A stretch of DNA of 64,000 nt, from NCBI GenBank assembly GCA_945873095.1, contig CAMCBU010000003.1:107976-171975 (forward strand), written 5' to 3'. The notes under the pieces were generated by a model that saw only the letters and a program-made list of their open reading frames with translations, ran no database searches and was not told the DNA's origin. The stretch is from Klebsiella pneumoniae (GTDB lineage: Bacteria > Pseudomonadota > Gammaproteobacteria > Steroidobacterales > Steroidobacteraceae). The first letter of the stretch is position 1. Each line of letters opens with the position of its first letter. The translations under genes and the position numbers were made by a program. Below are positions 16,118-25,937 of the stretch, in pieces.

Positions 16118-16827
16118 GACGAAGGTTGGTTGCGTTAACCGTGCTGGCTCTGTCATTAGCCGGCTGTGGCGGTGTGGTCATCACCCCGGATCCCGTTTTG
16201 CCGAAGGCGCTCGTCGAGCCGATCCCGGCGAAGGTTGGGTTGTTGCTGACGGCTGAGCAAAAATCTTTCGTACATTCTGAGACCCGCAATGGTGTGACTT
16301 GGGAGGTTGCGTTGGGTGCGGGTCAACAGCGGCTTGCCCGAACGATGTTTTCATCGATCTTCGGCGAGGTACAAGAGTTCGCCGAGCTGGATTCGGCTCG
16401 AACGACGACCGGGCTACAGGCGATCTTTGAGCCTAAAATCGAGCAGTATTCCTTCGCGACGGCCCAAGAGACGGGCGGTGAGTACGTGGCGGTCAGCATT
16501 CGTTACCGAATCGACGTCAGAACGGCCAATGGCGAACGCTACGACTCTCTGACCCTGACGGGTTATGGCACTGCGATGACGGATGGGTTTGGTTCCGCCG
16601 CGCCGATCGAGGCGGCGACGTTGGCTGCAAAGCGCGACGCGGCAGCCAAATTCCTGACCCAAGTGAGCGGCTTGCCGTTGGTCAAAGAGTTGTCGGCTGG
16701 TCGCCCTCTGCAGGCTGTCCCCGAGGCGGCCGCCATCGCAGCCGTCAGTATCGAGGCGTTACCGATCCGCGTTTCACGACGGTCGAGCAACTCTTCCCCA
16801 CTCAGTTCTTTGCCTGCGCAGCCTTGA
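16099..16827 (+). CDS. Putative lipoprotein, last gene of the kinase/VWA operon
   Basis: The protein has 242 residues starting at the ATG at 16099, with GGAGG (16085-16089) 9 bases upstream. The type II signal peptide ends in lipobox LAGC (Cys23); Gly at +2 favours outer-membrane sorting. The mature domain alternates strands and helices, with a segment YVAVSIRYRIDV followed by ANGERYDSLTLTGYGTA and a helix rich in Ala, a pattern loosely like YajG-type lipoproteins; I do not assign it. It overlaps the VWA2 gene by 19 bases at its start, and its 3' end overlaps the convergent TPR/TonB-C gene by 26 bases, which marks the operon end. Confidence 0.75.
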   Translation: MRRGQLRRRLVALTVLALSLAGCGGVVITPDPVLPKALVEPIPAKVGLLLTAEQKSFVHSETRNGVTWEVALGAGQQRLARTMFSSIFGEVQEFAELDSARTTTGLQAIFEPKIEQYSFATAQETGGEYVAVSIRYRIDVRTANGERYDSLTLTGYGTAMTDGFGSAAPIEAATLAAKRDAAAKFLTQVSGLPLVKELSAGRPLQAVPEAAAIAAVSIEALPIRVSRRSSNSSPLSSLPAQP

Positions 16828-18211
16828 CCCAGACTTTTTCGCGTAGTGTCACGCCACTGGTTGCGACCACTTCCGTACCCGAGACGCGCGGCCCATAGCG
16901 CGCTTTTTTGGCAGCCAGCAGTGCAGCGCGCGTGGTGGCCTCGGGTGCCGTGGAGCTGACGACTTTCGCCTCGAGCACCTTGCCGTCTGCGCCAACATCC
17001 AATGCAAATTCGATCTCGTGCAGGGTCTGCTGCATCGGATCATCGGGTTTGAAGCGGGTGATGGAGGCAGCCGGTGCTCGATAGACCAGCAAACGCGGAC
17101 TATCCAGCAAGCGCTCGGTACCCGCACCGGTTTGGGACAGGACCTTGGCCGCCTCCAGATAACTTGCTTGTGCACGTTGCGTGCTACCCGCGATCAAATA
17201 CCAGTCGCCGAACTGAACCAAGGTATCGGCATAGACGCGATCATCCCGCGGCTTACTGTCGGTGATGATATTGAGCGCAAACTTGAGCGCACGTTCTCCA
17301 TCGGCATTGAGTCGACCGGCGCCCGCCGCCGACAAGAACGGTCCGCTGGCTTCGCTGGCCTCGCGCACCGAGGTCTCGGATTCGACCTCCGGTCCGTAGA
17401 TTCCTTCGAGTAACCAAGTTCGCGACAAACCGCGCAGCGCGGGGACGCCGACGATGGGTTTATCAGCCGATTGTCGCTCCGCCAGCTGCAGCGCGCGCGC
17501 GTGCAGACCTCGGGCTGTCGTGTAGCGTCCAATGGACTCGAACCAGCGTGCATATCGATCCAGCGGCTCGAGCAGCCGCAGATCATTCTTACCGGCGGCC
17601 GATTCGGCGACGCGGAATAAATATTGATGTTCGCGCTCGGCCTCGGTGAGCTGACCCGTTGTGACATACGCCTCAATCAGCGCATCGACGATCTCGATTT
17701 GGGCCGTATTGAAGAGTCCATCCACGTTGCGCGAGAGATCGACCGCTCGCTTGAGCGGTATGACGGCATCATTTGACTTGCGCTGCGCGAGGAGGGACTC
17801 ACCGAGTCCGTGCAAAGGCCGGATCAACAGACTGTCTGCTCCGGCGCGCTCACCGTCGATCAGTTGGATAGCGCGGCTATAACGTTCTATTGCGACGTCG
17901 AAGTTGCCACGTCGGTAAGCGACGGTGCCGAGATTGGTCAGCGGGTTCACGAGTTCGCGTGAGCGGTCGTTGCCGCTCGACTCGATCAATCGAACCAGTG
18001 CCGTTGCGCGCTCCTCTGCGCTGGCCCAATCGCCAGCTTCGAAGGCGCTCTTGAAACGCAGAAAGAGCTCGCCTTGCTCTGATGCGGGTGCAGCGAATAT
18101 CGGTTGACCAAAAGTGAGTAGACAGCCGAGCGCGGCCGCGCAGCCGAGTCGGAGGCGCCGCGTCCGCGGTCGCGTCAGGGTTTCTCGAAGCGGTAGTGTG
18201 AAACGATCCAT
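16802..18211 (-). CDS. Periplasmic TPR protein with TonB-like C-terminal domain
   Basis: The protein has about 469 residues from the ATG at 18211; an upstream in-frame start at 18280 would run deep into the neighbouring methyltransferase gene. A Sec signal peptide (hydrophobic core LGCAAALGCLLTFG, cut near FAA) is followed by a helical repeat region with TPR-type units (for example LTNLGTVAYRRGNFDVAIERYSRAI). The last about 85 residues (HEIEFALDVGADGKVLEAKVV) resemble the TonB C-terminal fold. There is no TonB membrane anchor or Pro-rich spacer, so energy transduction in the usual sense is unlikely. It overlaps the upstream methyltransferase gene by 37 bases. Confidence 0.75.
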   Translation of the reverse strand: MDRFTLPLRETLTRPRTRRLRLGCAAALGCLLTFGQPIFAAPASEQGELFLRFKSAFEAGDWASAEERATALVRLIESSGNDRSRELVNPLTNLGTVAYRRGNFDVAIERYSRAIQLIDGERAGADSLLIRPLHGLGESLLAQRKSNDAVIPLKRAVDLSRNVDGLFNTAQIEIVDALIEAYVTTGQLTEAEREHQYLFRVAESAAGKNDLRLLEPLDRYARWFESIGRYTTARGLHARALQLAERQSADKPIVGVPALRGLSRTWLLEGIYGPEVESETSVREASEASGPFLSAAGAGRLNADGERALKFALNIITDSKPRDDRVYADTLVQFGDWYLIAGSTQRAQASYLEAAKVLSQTGAGTERLLDSPRLLVYRAPAASITRFKPDDPMQQTLHEIEFALDVGADGKVLEAKVVSSTAPEATTRAALLAAKKARYGPRVSGTEVVATSGVTLREKVWVKAAQAKN

Positions 18212-19242
18212 TCGCGGCCCCCTCGATAGCCGAACAATTCGGCACACGACATGAAGAACACCCGCCAGTAGACCCACCATCGCAGCGCCTGCTCCGATCC
18301 GTAGGCTTGCACCATCACCGGCATCAGGGAATCACGATGCGCGTCCATATTCGCGAGCCACGCCTCGGAGGTCAACTGGTAGTGGCGACCATCCACCTGC
18401 CAGTGATCGACCAAGCGAAGGTCGCGCTGGAAATAATGCAATAGATCATCGCTCGGCATGATGCCGCCCGTGAAGAAATAACGCGCCATCCAATCCGACT
18501 CGTCACGAACCTCAAAAGTGTAGGCAAAGCGATGGTGCGTAAAGATGTGTACGAAGAGCGTCGCTTGCGGCGCCATCCACGACGCAATGCGGGCCAACAG
18601 CGTCTCATAGTTGCGCATGTGCTCGAACATCTCGACGGAAACGACGCGGTCGAACTTTTCCGAGGCCGGAAAATCCAGTGCGTTGACATCGCAAGTGACG
18701 ACTTCCAGATTCGTGAGGCCACGCGCGGCGGCTTGTCCGTCGATATGCTTTTTTTGTGTTGTTGAATTCGAGACGACCGTGATCCGCGACTGGGGATACT
18801 GCGCAGCCATCCACAGCGAGAGGGAACCCCAGCCGCAGCCCAATTCTAGGATTCGATCGCCATCTTTGAGCGCAGCACGCTCGCAGGTGAGTGCGAGCAT
18901 CCGAGCCTCGGCTGCATCGAGATTCTGCGCGGCACGGCCGACTTCGAAATCGTCGAAATAACAACTCGAGTATTTCAGATGCCTGCCGAGCGTCTTGAGG
19001 TAGAAATCGGTCGGAACCTCGTAATGTTGGACGTTGGCTTCGGCAGTGTGGATGGCGATCGGACTCTCGCGAAGTTTCATAACCATCGCCATCAAATGGC
19101 GCTGCTGCGACTCGGGATCGCCTTTGTCTTCTTCGGCGAGGCGCTGTGCCAAGAGTTGCCGGATTTGACGTCGGATCAACCCGTCGGGGATCCAGTCGCG
19201 TTCGAGCAGGCGCATCGACAGTGATGTTCCGGGGTTCGTCAT
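18175..19242 (-). CDS. Cyclopropane-fatty-acid-synthase-like SAM methyltransferase
   Basis: The protein has 355 residues. The SAM-binding loop reads LELGCGWGSLSL, and the C-terminal part has MSCAELFGYRGG, whose Cys aligns with the bicarbonate-binding Cys of E. coli CFA synthase. Family members methylenate double bonds of membrane phospholipid acyl chains; some methylate instead. It is shorter than E. coli Cfa (382 residues) because the N-terminal extension is reduced. It starts within the stop of the DUF2062 gene (four-base overlap) and overlaps the TPR gene downstream, so these genes probably form one transcript. Function at family level is well supported; the exact product is not. Confidence 0.87.
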   Translation of the reverse strand: MTNPGTSLSMRLLERDWIPDGLIRRQIRQLLAQRLAEEDKGDPESQQRHLMAMVMKLRESPIAIHTAEANVQHYEVPTDFYLKTLGRHLKYSSCYFDDFEVGRAAQNLDAAEARMLALTCERAALKDGDRILELGCGWGSLSLWMAAQYPQSRITVVSNSTTQKKHIDGQAAARGLTNLEVVTCDVNALDFPASEKFDRVVSVEMFEHMRNYETLLARIASWMAPQATLFVHIFTHHRFAYTFEVRDESDWMARYFFTGGIMPSDDLLHYFQRDLRLVDHWQVDGRHYQLTSEAWLANMDAHRDSLMPVMVQAYGSEQALRWWVYWRVFFMSCAELFGYRGGREWIVSHYRFEKP

Positions 19243-19712
19243 GGTTTTTCAGAGCGTAAAGTGGTCGACAAACGCATCAAGATCGGCACCAGTATTTTGT
19301 ATGAGACGTAAATCAAAACCGGGACGATGAGCAACCACCCGAGAGTGGCGTGGATGATGGCGTCCCACAGCGTCACGATCGCGAACAGCACGCCTTCGGT
19401 CAATAGTTCCATCGCCGCCGAGATCGTCATCGGCTGAGGTGTGGAGCCGAGCAGGGTTTCGCCCAGTCTCATGAAGGGAATGATCAACGCCAACTGCAGC
19501 GGCGCGATGGCATAACTGACAAGTTGGATTGCTGCCAGATTCAAGCGCAACGTCAGTGCCAACACAGTCAAGGCTGGCGTCGATACGCCGAGCACCGGAA
19601 ACAACCCGACGCCCACACCGAGAGCGACACAGAGTGCAAGATCCTTGGGGGCCAAGCCTTGCCGCAACAGATTCAGTAAAGGATCGACAAGGCGCTTTTT
19701 GAGCCAGTCCAT
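19239..19712 (-). CDS. DUF2062 domain membrane protein
   Basis: The 157-residue protein has the DUF2062 signature: a basic N-terminal amphipathic part, then a glycine-rich helix VALGVGVGLFPVLGVSTP and further hydrophobic helices. The family is widespread in proteobacteria and has no firmly known role; it often sits beside envelope-lipid or glycosyltransferase genes. Here it precedes the CFA-like methyltransferase with a four-base overlap and follows the zinc-ribbon gene by six bases, so a membrane-lipid context is likely. Confidence 0.85.
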   Translation of the reverse strand: MDWLKKRLVDPLLNLLRQGLAPKDLALCVALGVGVGLFPVLGVSTPALTVLALTLRLNLAAIQLVSYAIAPLQLALIIPFMRLGETLLGSTPQPMTISAAMELLTEGVLFAIVTLWDAIIHATLGWLLIVPVLIYVSYKILVPILMRLSTTLRSEKP

Positions 19713-19718
19713 GCGTTG

Positions 19719-20018
19719 TCAGCCACCGAAGAGTTTGGCGAGATCGGACTTGACCGCCTCGAGCGCGGCGCTATCCGCTTTGATCCAGGCTTTTGGCTTG
19801 GGTCGAAAGTGATCGCAGAAGTTGGCGTGTTCCTTGTCGCGCACTTCTTCCGCCGTGGGCTCACGACAGTGCTTGGCGCGAGTCGTATCGTACTCCACGC
19901 AAAGTTTGCACACGTGCAGCTCGGCGCGGCAAGCGGAGCAAACCTCCAATCGACGCAGTGGCAAGCTCAAGCTTGCGAGCGAGGCGCCGCACTTCCAGCA
20001 CTGAATGTCATGCGCCAT
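19719..20018 (-). CDS. Small zinc-ribbon protein
   Basis: The 99-residue cytoplasmic protein begins [12 protein letters not shown] and has several CxxC knuckles (CWKC, CSAC, CKLC) plus further His/Cys pairs (HCRE, FCDHF), enough for two or more zinc sites. Its function is unknown; treble-clef or ribbon proteins of this size may bind nucleic acid or protein. The ATG at 20018 lies inside the last codons of uvrA (11-base overlap), so expression is probably coupled to uvrA. An in-frame upstream start would lie wholly within uvrA and is unlikely. Confidence 0.75.
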   Translation of the reverse strand: MAHDIQCWKCGASLASLSLPLRRLEVCSACRAELHVCKLCVEYDTTRAKHCREPTAEEVRDKEHANFCDHFRPKPKAWIKADSAALEAVKSDLAKLFGG

Positions 20019-23000
20019 TTGTCGAGACCTGCCAACGATCCTGAAGGAAGTCCTTGAGAGCAAGGCCAGTGTGCGAGCGACCGGGGCGTTTCGCAAGCGA
20101 TTGCGGCGCTCCCGCAGCGACGATTCGACCTCCCTGGTCTCCCGCCTCCGGTCCCATGTCGATAACCCAATCCGCCTCGGCGATCACATCCAAATTATGT
20201 TCGACCAAAACCACGGTGTTCCCGGCCGTCACCAGTCTGTGCAGAACATGAATCAGCTTTTCCACATCGGCCATGTGCAGACCGACCGTGGGTTCATCGA
20301 GTACGTAGAGTGTGTGCTTGGCTTTACTGCGCAGCGGCTTGCGCAGGTCGGTACGTACTTTAGCTAGTTCCGTCACTAACTTAATGCGCTGAGCTTCACC
20401 GCCGGAGAGCGTTGGGCTGTGTTGACCCAGCGTGAGATAGCCGAGCCCCACGTCGCACAGCAACTGCAACACGTGCTTGATGATGGCGTGGGAAGCAAAG
20501 AACTCAACAGCATCCTCGATACTCATGTCGAGAACGTCACCGATGCTGCGACCACGCCACAGCACCGATAGCGTCTCGGGATCGAAGCGTTTTCCGAGAC
20601 ATTCGTCGCACCTGACTTTCACATCCGGCAGAAAACTCATCTCGATGGTACGAATTCCCTGACCCTCACAGCTTTCGCAGCGGCCACCGGCGGTGTTGAA
20701 CGAAAATCTTCCGGCAGCAAACCCTCGTAGCGTCGCCTCCGACGTGCCCGCATAGATTCGGCGAATGTCGTCCCAGATGCCGACATAGGTGGCCGGGCAG
20801 GAGCGCGGAGTTTTTCCAATCGGTGTCTGGTCTACCTCGAGAACCCGATCGACTTGTTCGATCTGCTCGATGCGCCGACAGCCGATCGGCGAGCCGCCGC
20901 CGACCAATGCATGAGCGCTGTCGAAAAGAACATCGCGTGCCAACGTCGATTTGCCGGATCCCGAAACGCCCGTGATGACGACGAGTCGCCCGAGGGGAAT
21001 CGGGATTTCTCGCTCTGCTAAGTTATGTAGCTTGGCATCGATGATCTTCAGGGCTGCATCGCCCTTGCCCACCGGGCGTTGCGGCGATCGGGGATGACGC
21101 AGCGGTTCACGCAAATACAAACCGGTCACCGAGTTCGGATTCTTCAGTAGATCCGCCATCCGACCGGCGCCGACCACGGTACCGCCACGCACACCAGCGC
21201 CTGGCCCCAGATCGATGACATGATCTGCCCGACGGATCGTATCCTCGTCATGCTCGACGACGACCAAGGTATTTTGATGTGTTGCGAGTTCGCCGAGGGC
21301 GTTGAGCAATATGCGATTGTCGCGAGGATGTAGACCGATCGTGGGCTCATCCAAGACGTAACACACTCCGCGAAGGTTGCTGCCGAGTTGCGCAGCCAGA
21401 CGAATTCGTTGGGCTTCGCCACCCGATAGCGTGGGTGCTGCACGGTCGAGACTGAGATAACCCAAGCCGACACGCTGCAAGAACGACAGTCGGCCGCGGA
21501 TTTCGGCCAGCAGGTCGCGCGCGATCGACTGCTCCCGTTTGTCGAGCTTCAAGCTCTTGAGAGACTTGCTGATTTGATCGACCGGCCGACAAGTAAACTC
21601 GCTGACGGATTGATTTTTGAAGCGTACAGCTCTAGCGACTCTGTTGAGTCGCGCGCCGTGGCAGTCGCCGCAAATCGGCGAATCGGATGACTGCGCTTCT
21701 CGCCAAGTCGCTTCTTCGCCAGTTTGCTCCTCGTCGAATTCCTCGAGGTTCGCACCTGTGCCAAAGCAGCTTGTGCACCAGCCTTGTTTGGAGTTGAAAG
21801 AGAAGAGGCGGGGGTCGAGCTCGGCAAAACTCACGCCGCAACTCGGGCATGCGCGTTTGGTCGAGAAGACCTCGGCTTTGCGTGCACCGGCTGCTAATAC
21901 TTGTACGACGCCTTTGCCGTAGGTCAATGCTTCGGCGAGTTTGCTGCGAAGATCCTGTTCACCTCGCGCAGAGATCCCCAACCGTGCGACGGGTAATTCG
22001 ATATCGTGTTCTTTGAATCGATCGAGACGTGGCCAGGGCTTCAACGGGATCCGCTGACCATCGACGCGTAGGTCCTTGTAGCCCTTGCTACCCGCCCATT
22101 TTGCCAAGTCCGTGTAAAGGCCCTTCCTCGCCACCACGAGCGGCGCGAGCAGATCGATTGTTTGTCCTTTGAAGTCGCGGAGGATTCGCGCCGTGATCGC
22201 ATCGACCGACTGAGGCTCGATGGGTACTTCGCAGTCGGGGCAGTGTTGAGTACCGAGCTTCACATACAGCAGACGCAGGAAGTGGTAGATCTCGGTCAAC
22301 GTCGCAACGGTGCTCTTGCGACCGCCGCGACTGGTTCGTTGTTCGATGGCGACGGTGGGCGGTATACCGCGGATCGAGTCTACTTCGGGCCTCGACGCCG
22401 GCTGGACGAATTGCCGCGCGTAGGCATTCAGGGACTCCAGGTAACGACGTTGTCCCTCATTGAAGATGATGTCGAACGCCAGAGTCGACTTTCCCGATCC
22501 GGAGACGCCGGTGATGACGGTGAAAGCGTTGCGTGGAATATCGACATCCACTTGACGTAGGTTGTGCTCTCGAGCATTGCGAACCACGATGGCATTGCTG
22601 GTGTCGCGTTTCGGTTTGACTGCTACTGAAGGAGCCGGCTCGTGAATACCGTCCAGGCGGTAGTTTTTGAGCGCCATACCCGTCTGCGATATCGACTGCT
22701 CTGCAAGCTCGAGGGGTGTGCCCGTCGCGACGATCTCGCCGCCACGATCGCCGCCCTCCGGACCAAGATCGACGATCCAGTCGGCAGCTCGAATAACATC
22801 GAGATTGTGTTCGATGACGATCAGTGAATGTCCGGCATCGAGCAGTTTTCGCAAAGCGCGCAGCAGTTTGGCGATATCTTCGAAATGCAGTCCGGTCGTC
22901 GGCTCATCAAACAAAAACAACTTTCGATCGCCTGAGTTGTCTGATTCTGCAAGATGCCCGGCCAATTTCAAGCGTTGGGCTTCGCCACCCGATAGTGTTG

Positions 23001-25536
23001 GCACCGGTTGACCCAAGCGTAGGTAATCGAGACCGACATCCACGAGCGGCGCGAGGCGACGGGCGAGTTCGGGGACATCGGCAAAGAATTCGATGGCCTC
23101 CGGGACCGTCATGGCCAACACGTCGGCGATGCTCGCGGCTCGTTTGCCCGGGCCGGGATGCCGAATCTCCAAGGTTTCCTGTCGGTAACGACTGCCGTTG
23201 CAGTCTCCACAACGCAGATACACATCCGACAGAAATTGCATCTCGACATGCTCGAAACCGCTGCCGGAGCAACCAGGGCAGCGACCGTTACCCGAATTGA
23301 AGCTGAAGGTCCCCGCCGTGTAACCGCGCTCGCGCGCCTCGGGCAGCCGGGCAAAGCGTTCGCGAATGACATCGAAGGCACCGACATAACTGGCCGGATT
23401 CGATCTCGCGGTTCGACCGATCGGCGTCTGATCGACGAAGACCACATCTCGCAGGTGTTCGGCGCCACGCAGTTCGCGAAAGGCACCCGCGGCTTCGGTG
23501 GGTTTACCGAAGTGCTTCAGCAGTGCCGGATACAGCACATCTTGTATCAGCGTCGACTTACCGGAGCCTGAGACACCGGTGATGCAGACGAGTTGATTCA
23601 AGGGAAAACGTACGTCCAATTCACGCAGATTGTGCTGTGTCGCACCGAGCAGCTCCAAAGCCGCGCCACTCTTGGGTGAGCGTTTGCCTTTGGGTAACTC
23701 GACCTTCTTGCGGCCCGTGAGATAAGCGCCAGTCAGCGAGTCGGCGTTGGCGAGTACGGCACTCGGTGTACCCCAGGCGACGATATGACCGCCGTTCTCA
23801 CCGGCACCGGGTCCCAGATCGAGCAAGCGATCCGCTTGTTGCATGATCTGGGGGTCATGCTCAACGACGAGCAGCGAGTTACCGGCGTTGCGCAATCGCT
23901 GCATGACCTCGATGACGCGCTGCATATCGCGTGGATGCAAACCGATAGAGGGCTCATCCAGTACGAAGAGGGTATTCACCAGCGACGTACCGAGCGCTGT
24001 CGTTAGATTGATACGTTGGACCTCGCCTCCTGATAGCGTTCGTGACTGACGATCGAGTGTCAGATAGCCAAGCCCCACCTCAGAGAGATAGCGAAAGCGT
24101 CCGCGGATTTCAGCGAGCAGCATTTCAGTGGCTTCGTCGAGCGAGCCCGGCAGCGCGAGGCGATCAAAAAATAAACGCGCACGATCGATCGGCAGCAACA
24201 TGAGGTCGTGTACACCAAGACCCGGCAGTTCTTGCAGGGTCTCTGCACTCCACGACGTCGCTTTTGGTTTGAAGGGTAAAGCGCCGCGTAACGCTTCGCG
24301 TGCCAGCTCGTGATTGCCGAGACGCCACAGCAAGGATTGCGGCGCGAGTCTCGCACCCAAGCAGCTACCGCAGGGTGTGTAAGCCCGATACTTCGATAGC
24401 AAAACTCGGATATGCATCTTGTAGGCTTTCGTCTCGAGCCATGCAAAGAAGCGGCGGACGCCATACCAGACGTTTTTCTTCCACTCCCCCTCACCCTCGA
24501 TGACCCAGTGTCGCTGACTCTCGTCGAGATCGCGCCACGGCGTATCGAGAGGGATGCCTCGCTTGCGAGCCAGCCGTTCCATGTCTTGCTGGCTTTCTCG
24601 GTAAGACTCCGTCTGCCAAGGACGAATCGCACCACCTCGCAGTGTCTTGGCGTGATCGGGAACCACGAGTCCGTAGTCGACACCGATGATTCGACCGAAA
24701 CCGCGGCAGGCCTCGCACGCTCCTACCGGACTATTGAATGAGAAAGCGCTCGGCGACGGATCCCGATAGTCGATGTCGCAAGGCGCGCAGTGCAGCGTGT
24801 TGGAATAACGCCAAGTTTCGCGAACCGCAGACGCATCGGCCGACTCCAGCACGTGAATCGCAGTTTTTCCGCGACCGAGCCGCAAGGCAGCTTCCAAGGA
24901 TTCGGAGAGTCGCGCATCGTCAACGGCAGCGATACGAAGACGATCCTGTATGACCTCGACGGTCTCTTTTCGCCGAGCATGGATTCGGGTGTAGCCTTGT
25001 TTTTCCAACAAGGCGATGACCTCGGCGTCTTTGAAGTTTTTTGGAACCTTGATTTCAAAGCAAATCAATACGCGAGGATCGCCCAGCGAGGTTGCTCGGT
25101 GCCGCAGGTCAGCGCGGATGCTGGCGACGGTATCTTTGCGGACGACGCTGCCACAGCACTGGCAATAAAGCTCAGCCGTGCGAGCGAACAGCAGTTTCAG
25201 ATGATCGTTCAGCTCCGTCATCGTTCCGACGGTCGAGCGGGAGGTTCGCACGGGATTCGTCTGGTCGATGGCGATCGCCGGCGGAATTCCCTCGATACGA
25301 TCGACCGCAGGCTTGTCCATACGGTCGAGGAATTGACGCGCGTAGGGGGAGAACGTCTCTACGTAGCGCCGCTGGCCTTCCGCGTAGAGGGTGTCGAACA
25401 CCAGTGATGACTTTCCCGACCCCGAAACGCCGGTGACGACGACGAGTTCGCCCGTCGGTATCTCGATATCGAGATTTTTCAAATTATTCTGACGAGCGCC
25501 GCGAACGACGATCGATCCGTGATCGTGATCAGTCAT
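20008..25536 (-). CDS. uvrA: Double-length UvrA (two UvrA units fused)
   Basis: This 1842-residue ATPase has the size of two UvrA proteins. Four Walker A motifs GVSGSGKS(S/T) lie near residues 36, 654, 1009 and 1522, each followed by its own LSGGE signature and LDEP/FDEP Walker B. Zinc-module cysteines recur in both halves (for example [13 protein letters not shown]; then [13 protein letters not shown]). UvrA dimers find bulky DNA lesions and load UvrB in nucleotide excision repair. In this form one chain would carry the four cassettes normally supplied by a dimer. Such tandem UvrAs occur in some proteobacteria, usually alongside a normal uvrA elsewhere. All four cassettes look intact. Confidence 0.92.
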   Translation of the reverse strand: MTDHDHGSIVVRGARQNNLKNLDIEIPTGELVVVTGVSGSGKSSLVFDTLYAEGQRRYVETFSPYARQFLDRMDKPAVDRIEGIPPAIAIDQTNPVRTSRSTVGTMTELNDHLKLLFARTAELYCQCCGSVVRKDTVASIRADLRHRATSLGDPRVLICFEIKVPKNFKDAEVIALLEKQGYTRIHARRKETVEVIQDRLRIAAVDDARLSESLEAALRLGRGKTAIHVLESADASAVRETWRYSNTLHCAPCDIDYRDPSPSAFSFNSPVGACEACRGFGRIIGVDYGLVVPDHAKTLRGGAIRPWQTESYRESQQDMERLARKRGIPLDTPWRDLDESQRHWVIEGEGEWKKNVWYGVRRFFAWLETKAYKMHIRVLLSKYRAYTPCGSCLGARLAPQSLLWRLGNHELAREALRGALPFKPKATSWSAETLQELPGLGVHDLMLLPIDRARLFFDRLALPGSLDEATEMLLAEIRGRFRYLSEVGLGYLTLDRQSRTLSGGEVQRINLTTALGTSLVNTLFVLDEPSIGLHPRDMQRVIEVMQRLRNAGNSLLVVEHDPQIMQQADRLLDLGPGAGENGGHIVAWGTPSAVLANADSLTGAYLTGRKKVELPKGKRSPKSGAALELLGATQHNLRELDVRFPLNQLVCITGVSGSGKSTLIQDVLYPALLKHFGKPTEAAGAFRELRGAEHLRDVVFVDQTPIGRTARSNPASYVGAFDVIRERFARLPEARERGYTAGTFSFNSGNGRCPGCSGSGFEHVEMQFLSDVYLRCGDCNGSRYRQETLEIRHPGPGKRAASIADVLAMTVPEAIEFFADVPELARRLAPLVDVGLDYLRLGQPVPTLSGGEAQRLKLAGHLAESDNSGDRKLFLFDEPTTGLHFEDIAKLLRALRKLLDAGHSLIVIEHNLDVIRAADWIVDLGPEGGDRGGEIVATGTPLELAEQSISQTGMALKNYRLDGIHEPAPSVAVKPKRDTSNAIVVRNAREHNLRQVDVDIPRNAFTVITGVSGSGKSTLAFDIIFNEGQRRYLESLNAYARQFVQPASRPEVDSIRGIPPTVAIEQRTSRGGRKSTVATLTEIYHFLRLLYVKLGTQHCPDCEVPIEPQSVDAITARILRDFKGQTIDLLAPLVVARKGLYTDLAKWAGSKGYKDLRVDGQRIPLKPWPRLDRFKEHDIELPVARLGISARGEQDLRSKLAEALTYGKGVVQVLAAGARKAEVFSTKRACPSCGVSFAELDPRLFSFNSKQGWCTSCFGTGANLEEFDEEQTGEEATWREAQSSDSPICGDCHGARLNRVARAVRFKNQSVSEFTCRPVDQISKSLKSLKLDKREQSIARDLLAEIRGRLSFLQRVGLGYLSLDRAAPTLSGGEAQRIRLAAQLGSNLRGVCYVLDEPTIGLHPRDNRILLNALGELATHQNTLVVVEHDEDTIRRADHVIDLGPGAGVRGGTVVGAGRMADLLKNPNSVTGLYLREPLRHPRSPQRPVGKGDAALKIIDAKLHNLAEREIPIPLGRLVVITGVSGSGKSTLARDVLFDSAHALVGGGSPIGCRRIEQIEQVDRVLEVDQTPIGKTPRSCPATYVGIWDDIRRIYAGTSEATLRGFAAGRFSFNTAGGRCESCEGQGIRTIEMSFLPDVKVRCDECLGKRFDPETLSVLWRGRSIGDVLDMSIEDAVEFFASHAIIKHVLQLLCDVGLGYLTLGQHSPTLSGGEAQRIKLVTELAKVRTDLRKPLRSKAKHTLYVLDEPTVGLHMADVEKLIHVLHRLVTAGNTVVLVEHNLDVIAEADWVIDMGPEAGDQGGRIVAAGAPQSLAKRPGRSHTGLALKDFLQDRWQVSTNGA

Positions 25537-25551
25537 GAGGTTACCGGCAGA

Positions 25552-25863
25552 TCAGCGTGGGGCGGGCTGCGCTTCGAGATATTGCTGGAGCAGTTCGAAA
25601 ATGGCCGCTCGATAGTCCGCGCTCGGTGGCCGTACCGATCGCTCATCGACCGAGCAGCCCTCGACCTTGAGGGTTTCGGCTGACAGTTCGGCCGCGTTTT
25701 CGAGCGCGTAGTAACGGAACCAGTCGAGGAGCGGAAGGCTACTGGTGCCTTGCTGCGCGTGATAATCGCGATGAGCCAAAAAATTTCGAGCGGTGTGCTC
25801 GATGACCAGCGGGTCGACCCCGGCGGCACGGCAGTCTGTCAACCACGGTTCGGACGGGGTCAT
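25552..25863 (-). CDS. Small hypothetical protein upstream of uvrA
   Basis: The 103-residue protein starts at the ATG at 25863 (MTPSEPWLTDCRAAGVD). It is predicted soluble and mostly helical, with aromatic/acidic segments (LLDWFRYYALENAAEL, AAIFELLQQYLEAQ). It is chosen over the overlapping alternative frame because of its amino-acid composition and because it ends 15 bases before the uvrA start, where it can be co-transcribed. I do not recognise a family. Confidence 0.55.
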   Translation of the reverse strand: MTPSEPWLTDCRAAGVDPLVIEHTARNFLAHRDYHAQQGTSSLPLLDWFRYYALENAAELSAETLKVEGCSVDERSVRPPSADYRAAIFELLQQYLEAQPAPR

Positions 25864-25937
25864 GGCGGCTGAATCCTTTCGAGTCCCATAACTAGTAGGT
25901 GCAGCGCACTCTAACATTTTGGTCTAATGCTCACCCC
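25864..25937. promoter_or_regulatory. Divergent intergenic region between the uvrA cluster and the YgiQ gene
   Basis: These 74 bases between two divergent starts must contain at least part of both promoters. The sequence is less GC-rich in the middle (CCCATAACTAGTAGG, CTCTAACATTTTGG). I see no LexA box (CTGT-N8-ACAG) that would indicate SOS control of the uvrA cluster, and no confident -10/-35 pair. Confidence 0.3.

Noticed and set aside
16802..18211. TonB energy transducer
   Set aside because: The protein has a cleavable signal peptide and TPR repeats, with no N-terminal anchor or Pro-rich spacer; only its C-terminal fold resembles TonB.
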